Shown here: one piece after another, positions 8,462 to 19,056 of the stretch | How positions within the stretch are numbered: position 1 is the first letter of the stretch | Layout: each line of letters opens with the position of its first letter | NCBI RefSeq assembly: GCF_024346395.1 | Contig: NZ_JAGQCW010000005.1 | Coordinates: 1-64,000, forward strand | Length of the DNA: 64,000 bases | Reading direction: 5' to 3' | Source: Cyanobium sp. AMD-g | GTDB taxonomy: Bacteria; Cyanobacteriota; Cyanobacteriia; PCC-6307; Cyanobiaceae | Notes under the pieces: generated by a model | Seen by the model: the letters and a program-made list of their open reading frames with translations, nothing else | Databases searched by the model: none | What the model was told of the DNA's origin: nothing | Position numbers and translations under genes: made by a program

Positions 8462-11107
8462 ATGGCCTTGACCGTTGCGCCGATCGACTTCGCCGCGCTG
8501 GTGGACAGCAGCATCTCCCGCCCGGCCCGCTATCTGGGCAACGAGCGGGGGGTGGAGCCCCGGGACTGGTCGGCCGCTCGGGTGCGCTGGGCCCTCACCT
8601 ATCCGGAGGTCTACGAGGTCGGCGCCAGCAACCTGGGCCACGTGCTGCTCTATTCCATCCTCAACGCCGTCCCCGGCCAGCTCTGCGACCGCGCCTACCT
8701 GCCGGCGCCCGATCTGGCGGTCCGGCTGCGGGAGCGGAACGCGCCCCTGTTCGCGGTGGAAAGCCACCGCCCCCTGGCCGCCTTCGACATCCTCGGCTTC
8801 AGCCTTAGCTACGAGCTGGGCGGCACCAACATCCTCGAGATGCTGGATCTGGCCGGCATCCCGATCCGTGCCGCCGACCGGGGCGACCTTCCCTTGGACG
8901 ACCCGGAGGCCCCGCCGCTGATCTTCGCCGGCGGACCCACCGCCACCGGTAACCCCGAGCCCTTCGCGCCGTTCTTCGATTTCCTGGCCCTGGGGGACGG
9001 CGAGGAACTGCTGCCCGAGATCGGCCTGGTGGTGGCCGAGGGTCGCGCTGCCGGCCTGGGCCGCCGGGCTCTGCTGCGGGACCTGGCCGAGGTGCCGGGG
9101 GTCTACGTCCCGTCCCTGTATGCGCCTGGGCCCGATGGGGTGAGCCTGCTGCCGCTGGAGCCCGGCCTGGCCCCCCGGATCCAGCGGCGCACCGCCACCC
9201 CCATGCCCCACTACGCCATGGGCCTGGTTCCCCACATCGAAACCGTCCACGACCGGCTCACCGTCGAGATCCGCCGTGGCTGCACCCGTGGCTGCCGCTT
9301 CTGCCAGCCGGGGATGCTGACGCGCCCGGCCCGGGATGTGGAGCCCGAGGCGGTCATCGAGGCGGTGGAGGAGGGCATGCTGCGCACCGGCTACAGCGAC
9401 TTCTCCCTGCTGTCGCTCAGCTGCAGCGATTACCTGTCCCTGCCGGCGGTGGGGGTGGAGCTGCGCAACCGGCTGGCGGAGCACAACGTCAGTCTCACCC
9501 TGCCCAGCCAGCGGGTCGACCGTTTTGACGATTCCATCGCCCACATCCTTGGCGGCACCCGCCGGGCCGGGCTCACCTTCGCCCCCGAAGCCGGCACCCA
9601 GCGCCTGCGGGACATCGTCAACAAGGGGCTCACGGACGCCGAACTGCTGCGCGGCCTCCGCACCGCCATGGAGAACGGCTACACCCGGGTGAAGCTCTAT
9701 TTCATGATCGGCCTGCCGGGCGAGACCGACGCCGATGTGCTCGGCATCGTCGACACCTGCCGCGCGTTGCAGCAGCAGTGCCGCGATCTGGGCCGGCTGC
9801 AGCTCAACCTGACGATCAGCAACTTCACCCCCAAGCCCCACACGCCGTTCCAGTGGCACAGCGTGTCGACGGCGGAATTCCGACGCCGGCAGCAGCTGCT
9901 GCGCGACGCCCTGCGGCCCCTGCGGGGCCTCAAGACCAACTTCACCGACGTTCGCCTGTCGGCGGTGGAGGACTTCGTGGGCCGCGGCGACCGGCGGCTG
10001 GCACCCGTGATCGAGGCGGCCTGGCGGGCGGGAGCCGGGCTGGATGCCTGGTTCGAATCGGCCGAGCGCACCCATGCCGCCTGGACCGGCGCCATCGAGG
10101 CGGCTGGCCTGGGGGGCTCCTACCGCGCCCTGGAGATGGGCGGCTGGAGTGCGGCGGAGGCCTTCGCCACCGGCGATCTCGAGGCCTTCTGCCGTCAGCC
10201 CCTCCCCTGGGACCACATCGATTCCGGCGTCGACAAGACCTGGCTGGCTGAGGACCTGCGTCGGGCCCTGGCGGCGGCGGTGGTGCCGGATTGTTCCTTC
10301 GAGGGCTGCAGCAGCTGCGGCGTCTGCGGCCCTGAGCTGGGCCACAACGTGGTGATCCCGGCGCCCCCTGTTCCGCCGCCGATCCCGCCACGGGCTCCTG
10401 CCAGCGAAAGGGTCTGCCGGCTGCGCTTCGGCTTCGCCAAGACCGGCTCCCTGGCCCTGATCAGCCACCTGGACACGCTGCGCCTGCTGGAGCGAGCCCT
10501 GCGGCGCAGCGGCCTGCCGGTGAGCTTCACGGGCGGATTCCACCCCCTGCCGCGGCTGCAGGTGGCGCTGCCCCTGCCCCTGGGGGTGGAGGGCCTGGGC
10601 GAGTGGCTCGACCTCGACTTCGCCGCCCCGATCGATCCGGAGACGGCCCGCCAGCGCCTGCAGGCGGAACTCAGCGACGAGCTGACCTTGCATTCGGTCC
10701 AGGCCGTGCCCCTGGCGACCCCTGGCCTGGCCCAGCAGATCCGCGCCGCCCACTGGCGGATGGCCCTGCTGCCGGCGCCCGGTCAGCCGGCTCCGGTGCC
10801 GTCCCAGTGGTCGGCCGCCATCGTTGCGCTGCTGGAGGCCACCACCCTGCCCTGGCAGGACCAGGACAAGAAGGGCCGCCCCCGCCAGCGGGACTGCCGC
10901 CCCTACCTGCTCGCCCTCCGGACGGTGCCTCAGGAGGACCAGTTGCCAGGAGGGGCGGGGTTGGTGCTGGATCTGGAGGCCGCCGTGGATCCCCAGGGCC
11001 GCAGCCTGCGTCCCGAACATCTGCGCCATTGGCTGGGTGCGTCGCTGGGCCTGCCCCTGGTGCTGGGGCCGGTCCAGCGCCGTTGCCTTCGGCTGGACGC
11101 ATGCTAA
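8462..11107 (+). CDS. B12-binding radical SAM protein fused to a DUF2344 domain
   Basis: The start at ATG 8462 gives 881 residues (MALTVAPIDF). The N-terminal part (about 1-240) is cobalamin-binding-like. It is followed by a radical SAM core whose CxxxCxxC cluster motif reads CTRGCRFC near residue 278, with NLTISNFTPKPHTPFQW downstream, matching the TIGR03960 type. A Cys-rich motif (EGCSSCGVCGPE) near residue 615 may hold another metal site. The last about 225 residues (RLRFGFAKTGSLALISHLD) match the radical-SAM-linked DUF2344 domain (TIGR03936 type), often a separate gene elsewhere. These genes commonly neighbour rne/rng, and rne indeed follows here. The reaction is unknown; a role in RNA or ribosome modification is only suggested by this linkage. 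Confidence 0.88.
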   Translation: MALTVAPIDFAALVDSSISRPARYLGNERGVEPRDWSAARVRWALTYPEVYEVGASNLGHVLLYSILNAVPGQLCDRAYLPAPDLAVRLRERNAPLFAVESHRPLAAFDILGFSLSYELGGTNILEMLDLAGIPIRAADRGDLPLDDPEAPPLIFAGGPTATGNPEPFAPFFDFLALGDGEELLPEIGLVVAEGRAAGLGRRALLRDLAEVPGVYVPSLYAPGPDGVSLLPLEPGLAPRIQRRTATPMPHYAMGLVPHIETVHDRLTVEIRRGCTRGCRFCQPGMLTRPARDVEPEAVIEAVEEGMLRTGYSDFSLLSLSCSDYLSLPAVGVELRNRLAEHNVSLTLPSQRVDRFDDSIAHILGGTRRAGLTFAPEAGTQRLRDIVNKGLTDAELLRGLRTAMENGYTRVKLYFMIGLPGETDADVLGIVDTCRALQQQCRDLGRLQLNLTISNFTPKPHTPFQWHSVSTAEFRRRQQLLRDALRPLRGLKTNFTDVRLSAVEDFVGRGDRRLAPVIEAAWRAGAGLDAWFESAERTHAAWTGAIEAAGLGGSYRALEMGGWSAAEAFATGDLEAFCRQPLPWDHIDSGVDKTWLAEDLRRALAAAVVPDCSFEGCSSCGVCGPELGHNVVIPAPPVPPPIPPRAPASERVCRLRFGFAKTGSLALISHLDTLRLLERALRRSGLPVSFTGGFHPLPRLQVALPLPLGVEGLGEWLDLDFAAPIDPETARQRLQAELSDELTLHSVQAVPLATPGLAQQIRAAHWRMALLPAPGQPAPVPSQWSAAIVALLEATTLPWQDQDKKGRPRQRDCRPYLLALRTVPQEDQLPGGAGLVLDLEAAVDPQGRSLRPEHLRHWLGASLGLPLVLGPVQRRCLRLDAC

Positions 11108-11483
11108 GTTCGCCCTAGACAGATACAGGAATCACGGGGATCCTCCCCTTCGTCCTGCTCTGACCAGACGCTTCTGCAACAGGGATGCTTTCTAGAAGCT
11201 CCTCCGCGAAAGCGCGATTTAAGTCAACACTGCTTGGTTCGGTCTTCGTTGCTTCGCATCGGGAAGGGACGTCATCCCTTCCGCCACGCTGCCGGCCCGA
11301 CGACGTCTTACTCCCTTCACAGGCCCCTGGTTTCAGGGGTCTGTACCAGGCAAACAGCCGACGCCATTGTTACCAGGGTCGTTCTGTTCCTCTCCAGTGG
11401 CTGCGCGACCGCCACGGTCGGCGTCCGATTCCTTCCCTCCACCTGCCCTCTGGCAGGGCTCCACTGAGCCCACCATCTCTTCC
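11108..11483 (+). promoter_or_regulatory. long structured leader of rne
   Basis: These 376 bp between the radical SAM gene and rne contain no convincing coding sequence but at least four perfect short hairpins: GGAAGGGA/TCCCTTCC at 11262-11282, CCCCTG/CAGGGG at 11324-11339, CGACCG/CGGTCG at 11406-11420 and CCTGCC/GGCAGG at 11442-11457, the last about 26 nt before the rne ATG. RNase E genes in other bacteria are autoregulated through cleavage of long 5' leaders, so this is a likely feedback element. The promoter itself could not be pinned down. Confidence 0.55.
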
Positions 11484-13493
11484 ATGCCCCAGCAGATCGT
11501 CATCGCTGAGCAGTTGCGGATCGCCGCAGTGCTCAACGACGAACGCGTCGATGAACTGATCGTCGCCCAGGGTCGCTATCAGATCGGCGACGTCTACCTC
11601 GGCACCGTTGAAAACGTGTTGCCCGGGATCGATGCGGCGTTCGTCAACATCGGCGAAAGCGAGAAGAACGGCTTCATCCACATCACCGACCTCGGCCCGC
11701 TGCGCCTGAGGAAGGGAGGCGCCGGCATCACCGAGTTGCTCGAGCCCAGGCAGAAGGTGCTCGTCCAGGTGATGAAGGAGCCCACGGGCACCAAGGGGCC
11801 GCGGCTCACCGGCAATCTCTCCCTGCCGGGCCGCTTCCTGGTGCTCCAGCCCCATGGCCAGGGTGTCAACATTTCCCGGCGCATCAACGGTGAGAACGAG
11901 CGCAACCGGTTGCGGGCCCTTGGTGTGCTGATCAAGCCCCCTGGGGCCGGCCTGCTGATCCGCACCGAGGCCGAGGACGTCAGCGAAGACATGCTGATCG
12001 ACGACCTCGAGGGTCTGCTGCGTCAGTGGGAGTCGATCCAGCAGGCCGCCGAGACGGCCTCGCCGCCGGTGCTGCTCAACCGCGACGAGGACTTCATCCA
12101 CCGGGTGCTGCGCGATCTCTACAGCCCCGATGTGCTGCGGGTGGTCGTCGACAGCGCCGATGCGGTGGCGCGGGTCAACGCTTTCCTCGGCTCCGACCAG
12201 GCCAATCTCCTGGTGGAGCACCACGGCGAATCCACCGAGATCCTCGAGCACTACCGGGTCAACGCGGCCATTCGCGATGCCCTCAAGCCCCGGGTGGATC
12301 TCCCCTCCGGCGGCTACGTGATCATCGAGCCCACCGAGGCCCTGACGGTCATCGACGTCAACTCCGGATCGTTCACCCGTTCGGCCAACGCCCGCGAGAC
12401 GGTGCTGTGGACCAACTGCGAGGCGGCGGTGGAGATCGCCCGCCAGCTGAAGCTGCGCAACATCGGCGGCGTGGTGATCATCGACTTCATCGACATGGAG
12501 TCCCGCCGCGACCAGTTGCAATTGCTGGAACACTTCACCCAGGCCTCCCGCGACGACACGGCCCGGCCCCAGATCGCCCAGCTCACCGAACTCGGCCTGG
12601 TGGAGCTGACCCGCAAACGCCAGGGTCAGAACATCTACGAACTGTTCGGCCGGGCCTGCCCCAGTTGTGGGGGCCTGGGCCATGTGGCCGTGCTTCCCGG
12701 CAAGGACACCCTTCAGCCCCTGGCCACGGTCTCCGGCCTGGTGCGCTCGGCGGCTTCGGCCCGGGCGGAAGTGGCCAGCCCCGCCACTGGGGGTGGTGAG
12801 GTCGGCGGCAGTGGCCGGAGGCGGCGTGGCGGTCGTGGCGGCCGCGGTTCCGACGGGGCTGAGGCCCCGGCGGCAAGTGGGTTCGCCGAGGGCGTTGGCA
12901 ACGGTGTCGCCGCCGTGTCTGTCTCCCAGGAGACCCTCCCCTCCACCGATGCACCCCAGCGCCGCCAGGAGCCCGAAGTGCTGGCCGTGCCGATGGACGC
13001 GGAGCAGGAGCTGGTCTATGGCTGGATGGGCCTGAGTCCGGCGCTGTTGCTCGATCCGATCCCCTCGGGGGAGAGCCTGATGGTGCGTGTCGTCCGCCCG
13101 GACGCTGATCCGGAAGCCGTCATCGAGGAAGCCCGCCAGCAGCTGGCCGCCAGCGGCTCCCGTCGCCGCCGCCGCGGCAGGAACGGCGAAGGCCGCAGTG
13201 GTACCGGCGAAGCCTCGGAGCCTGCCGAGGTCTTCGACGCCCCCGACGTCTCCGTCGCCTCAGAGGTCCCCGAGCACCACGAGGAGATTCCCATCCTGGC
13301 GATCACACCGGCACCGTTCGAATCCGAAGCCGTCGCCGAGCCCGCTGAACGCGTCAGCGTGGCGCTGCCCAGCCGTCGTTCCCCTGGCAGGGCCACACCG
13401 GTCGCGGCCCCGGTTCCGGTGGCGGCCGAGGCGGCCACCAGTGAGGCCAGCGAACCGCGTCGTCGCCGGCGCCGTTCCTCTGCCTCGGACTGA
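11484..13493 (+). CDS. rne: ribonuclease E/G, cyanobacterial type
   Basis: A 669-residue endoribonuclease for mRNA turnover and rRNA processing. The start [16 protein letters not shown] follows the usual cyanobacterial start. An S1-like RNA-binding segment ([21 protein letters not shown]) is followed by the DNase I-like core with metal-binding Asp residues in VIDVNSGSF (about residue 290) and IIDFIDM (about 331), and by the Zn-link CPSCGG (about 391) that joins subunits. The C-terminal half is low-complexity, with an [11 protein letters not shown] patch, and ends in [11 protein letters not shown]; this terminal Arg-rich tail resembles the short cyanobacterial motif known to bind polynucleotide phosphorylase. 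The rnhB frame overlaps the 3' end, so the genes are probably translationally coupled. Confidence 0.96.
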   Translation: MPQQIVIAEQLRIAAVLNDERVDELIVAQGRYQIGDVYLGTVENVLPGIDAAFVNIGESEKNGFIHITDLGPLRLRKGGAGITELLEPRQKVLVQVMKEPTGTKGPRLTGNLSLPGRFLVLQPHGQGVNISRRINGENERNRLRALGVLIKPPGAGLLIRTEAEDVSEDMLIDDLEGLLRQWESIQQAAETASPPVLLNRDEDFIHRVLRDLYSPDVLRVVVDSADAVARVNAFLGSDQANLLVEHHGESTEILEHYRVNAAIRDALKPRVDLPSGGYVIIEPTEALTVIDVNSGSFTRSANARETVLWTNCEAAVEIARQLKLRNIGGVVIIDFIDMESRRDQLQLLEHFTQASRDDTARPQIAQLTELGLVELTRKRQGQNIYELFGRACPSCGGLGHVAVLPGKDTLQPLATVSGLVRSAASARAEVASPATGGGEVGGSGRRRRGGRGGRGSDGAEAPAASGFAEGVGNGVAAVSVSQETLPSTDAPQRRQEPEVLAVPMDAEQELVYGWMGLSPALLLDPIPSGESLMVRVVRPDADPEAVIEEARQQLAASGSRRRRRGRNGEGRSGTGEASEPAEVFDAPDVSVASEVPEHHEEIPILAITPAPFESEAVAEPAERVSVALPSRRSPGRATPVAAPVPVAAEAATSEASEPRRRRRRSSASD

Positions 13494-14166
13494 TCCGCAC
13501 GGTCCTGACGCCCTCGGGAGCCCCGAGGCGTCGGTCTGGGGAGGGCTCGATCCCTCCTCCTGCGCCGGGGTCGACGAAGTCGGCCGGGGCAGCCTGTTTG
13601 GGCCTGTGTTCGCGGCGGCCGTGGTGCTGCCGGCGGCGGCCCTCGCTCCCCTGGTGGCGGCAGGTCTGAACGACAGCAAGAGACTGTCTGCCAGACGCCG
13701 GCAGGCCCTGGTTCCCCTGCTGCGCCAGCACGCGCTGGCCTGGGCCCTGGGGCAGGCCAGCGCCAGTGAAATCGACCGCTGGGGTCTGCGCCTGGCCACC
13801 GAATGGGCGATGCTGCGGGCGTTGCAGCGGCTGCCCCGGCCGCCCCTGCTGCTGCTGGTGGATGGGGTGCTGCCCCTGAGGCCGTGGCCCGGACCCCAGA
13901 CCGCCCTGGTGCGGGGTGATGGTCGCTGCGCGGCGATCGCCGCCGCCAGCGTGCTGGCCAAGCAGGAACGGGATGCCCTGCTGGCCCGACTGGCCCTGCG
14001 CCATCCCGGCTACGGACTGGAGCGCCATGCCGGCTATGGGACGCTCCAGCACCGGCAGGCGATCCTGCGGCTGGGTCCCACCCCCCTGCACCGCCGCAGT
14101 TTCCTCAGCTCGATCGGCACCAGCGCTGGAAGTCCCCCAGCAACTGCTGACTCACCCGGGTCCTGA
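13441..14166 (+). CDS. rnhB: ribonuclease HII
   Basis: It removes ribonucleotides and RNA from RNA-DNA hybrids. The catalytic signature is [13 protein letters not shown] (first Asp/Glu pair), followed by [15 protein letters not shown] and [15 protein letters not shown], so all acidic active-site positions appear intact. No ATG lies upstream of the core in this frame; the likeliest start is GTG 13441 (V-R-P-A-N-R), nine bases after a GAGG, giving about 241 residues and a 53-bp overlap with rne. A shorter start further in cannot be excluded. The 3' end overlaps the convergent DUF1997 gene by 62 bp. Confidence 0.9.
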   Translation: MRPANRVVAGAVPLPRTDPHGPDALGSPEASVWGGLDPSSCAGVDEVGRGSLFGPVFAAAVVLPAAALAPLVAAGLNDSKRLSARRRQALVPLLRQHALAWALGQASASEIDRWGLRLATEWAMLRALQRLPRPPLLLLVDGVLPLRPWPGPQTALVRGDGRCAAIAAASVLAKQERDALLARLALRHPGYGLERHAGYGTLQHRQAILRLGPTPLHRRSFLSSIGTSAGSPPATADSPGS

Positions 14167-14617
14167 TGCCCAGCAGGATGCCGCCGAGCACCGAGCGGCC
14201 CGTGGCCTCCAGCACCTTCGGGGGGATCAGTTGCAGCAGGGTGGGGCGGCTCACGGTCACCGAAAGACTGGCTTCGCCGGTGAGGCCGCCGTCGGCCGCG
14301 GCAAGCCAGGAGCAGAGGCCAAGGCGGAAATCCTCCACCAGTCCCAGCCCCTCGAGCTGGCAGTCGACGGCCTCCAGCTCCAGCCGCCCGTTGCGGCGCA
14401 CGACCTGCAGCTCCACCACGGGCTGGATCCGGAGCTGGAACACCTTCACCTGGCTCACCGTGTAGCGGTAGCGGCCCGGGCCGAGCGGTTCGAGCTGCTT
14501 CGGGTCAAGCAGGGCCTGCACCACCCGTTGCTCGTCGTCCAGGTAGGCGGGCAAGCGATCCGCTTCACTGACCACTGGAAGGTCAAGTTGCTGGCTGGCG
14601 CTGAAGGCCAGAGACAT
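14105..14617 (-). CDS. DUF1997 family protein (conserved in cyanobacteria and plants)
   Basis: This 170-residue soluble protein ([16 protein letters not shown]) resembles the DUF1997 family found in cyanobacteria and chloroplast-bearing plants. There are no membrane segments and no recognised catalytic motif; a SRPBCC-like beta-rich fold with a central [17 protein letters not shown] strand is plausible. Function is unknown. The start codon lies inside a perfect 10-bp inverted repeat (14615-14640) shared with the divergent pheA upstream region. The 3' end overlaps rnhB tail to tail. Confidence 0.75.
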   Translation of the reverse strand: MSLAFSASQQLDLPVVSEADRLPAYLDDEQRVVQALLDPKQLEPLGPGRYRYTVSQVKVFQLRIQPVVELQVVRRNGRLELEAVDCQLEGLGLVEDFRLGLCSWLAAADGGLTGEASLSVTVSRPTLLQLIPPKVLEATGRSVLGGILLGIRTRVSQQLLGDFQRWCRSS

Positions 14618-14640
14618 GGCCTGCGGGCCGGCAGGCCATG
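14615..14640. promoter_or_regulatory. perfect inverted repeat between DUF1997 gene and pheA
   Basis: The arms CATGGCCTGC and GCAGGCCATG are perfect 10-bp complements separated by GGGCCG. The left arm contains the start codon of the minus-strand DUF1997 gene, and the right arm ends 32 bp before pheA. It could be an operator, or an RNA hairpin sequestering the start of the DUF1997 mRNA. No known regulator consensus was recognised. Confidence 0.5.
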
Positions 14641-14672
14641 ATCCTACCGATCACCCCAGACCGCCCCCCGCC

Positions 14673-15518
14673 ATGCGCCTTGCCTTTCTCGGTCCCGTCG
14701 GCACTTACGGCGAGCAGGCGGCGCAGCGACTGGCGGGCCTGGAGGGCCTGGAAGGCGTCGCGTTCGTGCCCCAGCAGGGTATCCGCGCTGTGATCCGGGC
14801 CCTGGCCGAAGGGGATTGCGAACTGGCGGTGGTGCCGGTGGAGAACTCCGTCGAGGGGGGTGTCACCAGCTGTCTGGATGCCCTTTGGGAGCACCCGGAC
14901 CTGGCGGTGGCCCGGGCCCTGGTGTTGCCCATCCGCCATGCGCTGCTGGGCAGTGGTCCGCTGGAGGGGATCAGTGAGGTGCTCTCCCACCCCCAGGCCC
15001 TGGCCCAGTGCAGCCTGTGGCTGGGGGAACAGCTGCCCCAGGCGTTGCAGCTGCCCACCAGTTCCACCGCCGAGGCGGCGCGGCTGGTGCGGGGCAGCCG
15101 CTTCCGGGGCGCCATCGCGTCGCTGGAGGCGGCCGCCGAGCACGGCCTGGAGGTGCTGGCCTACCCGATCAATGACGTACCTGGCAACTGCACCCGCTTC
15201 CTGCTCCTTCGGCGCGGGGAACGCTCCCAACGGGGTCCCTACGCCAGCCTCGCGTTCTCGCTCCACTCCAACCGCCCCGGGGCCCTGTTGGAGTCGCTGG
15301 GCTGTTTCGCCCGGCAGGGGCTGAACATGAGCCGCATCGAGTCGCGCCCCTCGAAGCGGGAAATGGGCGAGTACATCTTCTTCGTCGATCTTGAACTGCC
15401 CGAGGGTGCCGCCCCGCTGGAGGGGGCGATCGCCGATCTGACCCCCCTCTGTGAACACCTGGCCCTGTTCGGTGCCTACCCCCTCAGCAACCTCGCCGCC
15501 GAAGAGAAGACGCCCTGA
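14673..15518 (+). CDS. pheA: prephenate dehydratase
   Basis: It converts prephenate to phenylpyruvate in phenylalanine synthesis. The 281-residue protein starts [17 protein letters not shown], with the catalytic TSS region at LPTSSTAEAARL and a C-terminal ACT regulatory domain from about residue 190. The ACT domain contains the Phe-binding motifs NRPGALLESL and IESRPS, so feedback inhibition by Phe is expected. There is no chorismate mutase domain, as in other monofunctional cyanobacterial enzymes. The 3' end overlaps the convergent methyltransferase gene by 35 bp. Confidence 0.95.
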   Translation: MRLAFLGPVGTYGEQAAQRLAGLEGLEGVAFVPQQGIRAVIRALAEGDCELAVVPVENSVEGGVTSCLDALWEHPDLAVARALVLPIRHALLGSGPLEGISEVLSHPQALAQCSLWLGEQLPQALQLPTSSTAEAARLVRGSRFRGAIASLEAAAEHGLEVLAYPINDVPGNCTRFLLLRRGERSQRGPYASLAFSLHSNRPGALLESLGCFARQGLNMSRIESRPSKREMGEYIFFVDLELPEGAAPLEGAIADLTPLCEHLALFGAYPLSNLAAEEKTP

Positions 15519-16521
15519 CCGCTGGGGCTTGGTCAGCATCGCTGGGCGGCAAGGGGCCGCGGAAGACGCCGAACTGCATCAGACCGGTGCGGAAGGCCCA
15601 GTCCATCAACAGCAGTGTCGGGGTTTCCCGCAGGCCCTGAACCACGGCCCGCGGCCCCAGACCCAGCACCGCCCCGGGGCGGCGCACCCCCTCAACGATG
15701 GAATCCACCCATGAAGGCAGGGTGGCCGCGGTCCAGTCCGCGGTGCTGATCGGCTGGCCGCGGTTCCAGGGGCTGGTCTCGAGGTTCCTCCTCAGGGAAG
15801 GAATGCTGGCGAATTCCGGATGGGCCCACTGGTCGAGCAGCTGGCGCATCACCCAGCGCTCCAGCCGGTTCATGGGGGCGACGGCCGGATCGCGGCGGTT
15901 CCAGTCGGCCACCGCCAGGCAGCCCCCCGGCCGCAGCACTCGCAGCATCTCATCGGCGTAGCGTTGCTTGTCGGGCATGTGGGGGCCGGCCTCCACGCTC
16001 CAGACCGCGTCAAAGCCCGCATCAGCCGCTCCGTCCGGCAGATCCAGGGCCAGGGCGTCCATGACGGCGAAGCGGCAGTCCGGCAGGTCGGCGGGTGTGA
16101 GCTCCCGTGCCCTGGCGATCTGGGCCGGACTGATGCTGATGCCCAGCACCTCGAAGCCGTAGTCCCGAGCCAGGATCCGGGCGCTGCCGCCGATGCCGCA
16201 GCCCACATCCAGCACCCGGCTGCCGGGGGGCAGACGGTCGAGGCCGCTCCAGCGGGCCAGTTCGTGCACAAAGGCGGCCTTGGCGGCCCGGAAATCCCGC
16301 GGTTCGGGAGGATCGCCGTAATGCCCCAGATGCACGTGCTCGCCCCACAGACGCTCCAGCAGGCGGTCGTCCGTCCAGCGGTCGTAGGCGGCGGCAACGC
16401 TGGCCGGTGACAGGTAGGTCCTTGAGCGGCGCTGCCAGAGCAGGGCCACCAGGACCGCAACAAGCACACCCCCCATCACCAGGAGGGGCAGCAGGACGCC
16501 GCCCGGGAACAGACTCGCCAT
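15484..16521 (-). CDS. 2-methyl-6-phytyl/solanesyl-benzoquinol methyltransferase (Sll0418-like)
   Basis: A SAM-dependent methyltransferase of 345 residues with one N-terminal membrane helix (VLLPLLVMGGVLVAVLVALL). The body closely follows the cyanobacterial MPBQ/MSBQ methyltransferase: YDRWTDD, WGEHVHLGHYGDPPEP, the SAM-binding VLDVGCGIGGSARILA, SVEAGPHMPDK and ADWNRRD. The enzyme methylates the aromatic ring of the tocopherol and plastoquinone precursors at the membrane. It sits 3 bp downstream of the Lon-N-domain gene on the same strand, suggesting co-transcription. The last about 20 residues (QAPAVRASSLRRRGC) form a non-conserved tail overlapping pheA. Confidence 0.88.
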   Translation of the reverse strand: MASLFPGGVLLPLLVMGGVLVAVLVALLWQRRSRTYLSPASVAAAYDRWTDDRLLERLWGEHVHLGHYGDPPEPRDFRAAKAAFVHELARWSGLDRLPPGSRVLDVGCGIGGSARILARDYGFEVLGISISPAQIARARELTPADLPDCRFAVMDALALDLPDGAADAGFDAVWSVEAGPHMPDKQRYADEMLRVLRPGGCLAVADWNRRDPAVAPMNRLERWVMRQLLDQWAHPEFASIPSLRRNLETSPWNRGQPISTADWTAATLPSWVDSIVEGVRRPGAVLGLGPRAVVQGLRETPTLLLMDWAFRTGLMQFGVFRGPLPPSDADQAPAVRASSLRRRGC

Positions 16522-16524
16522 GGT

Positions 16525-17193
16525 TCAGGCCTCGTTGTCGTCGTCGCCGAGGTTGGAGAAGGTGTCCTTGAGGACGGTGCGGGCCGCCAGTTGCCGCCGG
16601 GTCTGGTCCAGCAGTTCGTATTCCTGGCGCAGGCGTTCGCCGGTGTCGGTGATCTCCAGCAGGGCCTGCTGGTGATCGGCCACCGGCCCGCCGAGGTGGG
16701 CGCCGATCCAGAAGGAGAGTTCCCGCGGCAGATCAGGCAGGTCGGCGGGCAGCGACGAGGGCTTGCCGATCAGCTTGCCGGTGAGGTCGACGACGTCCCT
16801 GAGGGCCCGGGTGACCGTGCTGGTGAGCGTCTCGAGCTCCTCGTGGCTCTCGCTCACGGTGTCCTCGATCCAGCTGACCATGCCCACCCGGAAGGGCGTA
16901 TCGCGCACGATGTCGAGGACCCGGAAGCGCTGCTGGCCCATCGTGACGATGTTGCTGCGGTCGTCGTCCTGGACCTGGCAGTGGAGGATCTCGGCGCAAC
17001 AGCCCACTTCCGCCATGCGTTTGCTCTGGGGGTCCCAGCGCACCACGCCAAAGCGCCGATCCTCGGACATCGCCGTGCGCAGCATCATGCGATACCGCGG
17101 CTCAAAGATGTGAAGAGGCAACACCTCCTGGGGGAAGAGCACCACATCAGGCAGGGGAAACAGGGGCAATTCCCTGACGGCCAGATCAGTCAC
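16525..17193 (-). CDS. stand-alone Lon substrate-binding (N-terminal) domain protein
   Basis: A 222-residue protein that is essentially only the LON N-domain: LPLFPLPDVVLFPQEVLPLHIFEPRYRMM, then GVVRWDP and RELSFWIGAHL. No ATPase Walker motifs and no Ser-Lys protease dyad are present, so it is not a Lon protease. Such stand-alone proteins are common in cyanobacteria next to the rpsJ end of the str cluster; their function is unproven, possibly peptide binding. It is followed by the methyltransferase gene with a 3-bp gap and separated from rpsJ by 139 bp, where a separate promoter is likely. Confidence 0.88.
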   Translation of the reverse strand: MTDLAVRELPLFPLPDVVLFPQEVLPLHIFEPRYRMMLRTAMSEDRRFGVVRWDPQSKRMAEVGCCAEILHCQVQDDDRSNIVTMGQQRFRVLDIVRDTPFRVGMVSWIEDTVSESHEELETLTSTVTRALRDVVDLTGKLIGKPSSLPADLPDLPRELSFWIGAHLGGPVADHQQALLEITDTGERLRQEYELLDQTRRQLAARTVLKDTFSNLGDDDNEA

Positions 17194-17332
17194 GCGCAGA
17201 TGTTGCCGCTGGCGGCAGGGGGAAAGGGGCGATCGGGGGTCGGCAACGAACGGATCAACCAGAGCATCTCAAGTTTGAATCGATCCTAGAAACACCGACC
17301 CGCCGGGCGATGGCCGCATGGCCCCATCACCA

Positions 17333-17653
17333 TCAGAGCTTGACCTCGATGTCCACACCACTGGGCAGGTCGAGCTTCATCAGGGCGTCGATGGTCTTGG
17401 AGCTGGGGCTGTAGATGTCGATGATCCGGCGATGGGTGCGGGTCTCGAAGTGCTCACGGGAATCCTTGTCGACGTGAGGCGAGCGCAGCACGCAGTAGAT
17501 CTTGCGCTTGGTGGGCAGGGGGATCGGACCGATCGCCGTGGCAGCGGTGTGATCGGCAGTCTCGATGATTTTTTCGCAGGAGAGATCCAGCATGCGGCGA
17601 TCGAAGGCCTTCAGGCGGATGCGGATCTTCTGCTGGGGGATGGAAGCGGTCAT
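17333..17653 (-). CDS. rpsJ: 30S ribosomal protein S10
   Basis: 106 residues, the normal length, with [46 protein letters not shown] and the C-terminal SGVDIEVKL. It belongs to the 30S head and also acts in antitermination as NusE. Here it ends the str operon after tuf, an arrangement typical of cyanobacteria, rather than heading the S10 operon. A hairpin lies between tuf and rpsJ. Confidence 0.98.
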   Translation of the reverse strand: MTASIPQQKIRIRLKAFDRRMLDLSCEKIIETADHTAATAIGPIPLPTKRKIYCVLRSPHVDKDSREHFETRTHRRIIDIYSPSSKTIDALMKLDLPSGVDIEVKL

Positions 17654-17736
17654 CGGAAGGGAAGCGCGGGCGAAGGTCGGCGGCAGCGCCGCTGAAACGG
17701 ATTGTCGAGGTGCACGGGGAACCGGTGGTTCCGAAA

Positions 17737-17766
17737 GGGGGAGCTTCTCTCAGGAGATGCTCCCCC
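17737..17766 (-). other. hairpin in the tuf-rpsJ spacer
   Basis: The arms GGGGGAGC and GCTCCCCC are perfect 8-bp complements around a loop that itself contains TCTC/GAGA pairing. It lies 18 nt beyond the tuf stop in the direction of transcription. No U-run follows on the minus strand (TTTCGG only), so it looks more like an mRNA processing or partial-termination structure than a full terminator, and could set the lower dose of rpsJ relative to tuf. Confidence 0.45.
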
Positions 17767-17784
17767 CAGAAGGCTAGATCAGCC

Positions 17785-19014
<1,230 letters not shown>

Positions 19015-19056
19015 GGAAGGAAAGAATCGGGGGGGTGGGTTGGATGGAAGGAAAGA

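Noticed and set aside
16525..17193. Truncated Lon protease
   Set aside because: Length and motifs correspond to the stand-alone N-domain family; there is no remnant of the ATPase or protease domains downstream.
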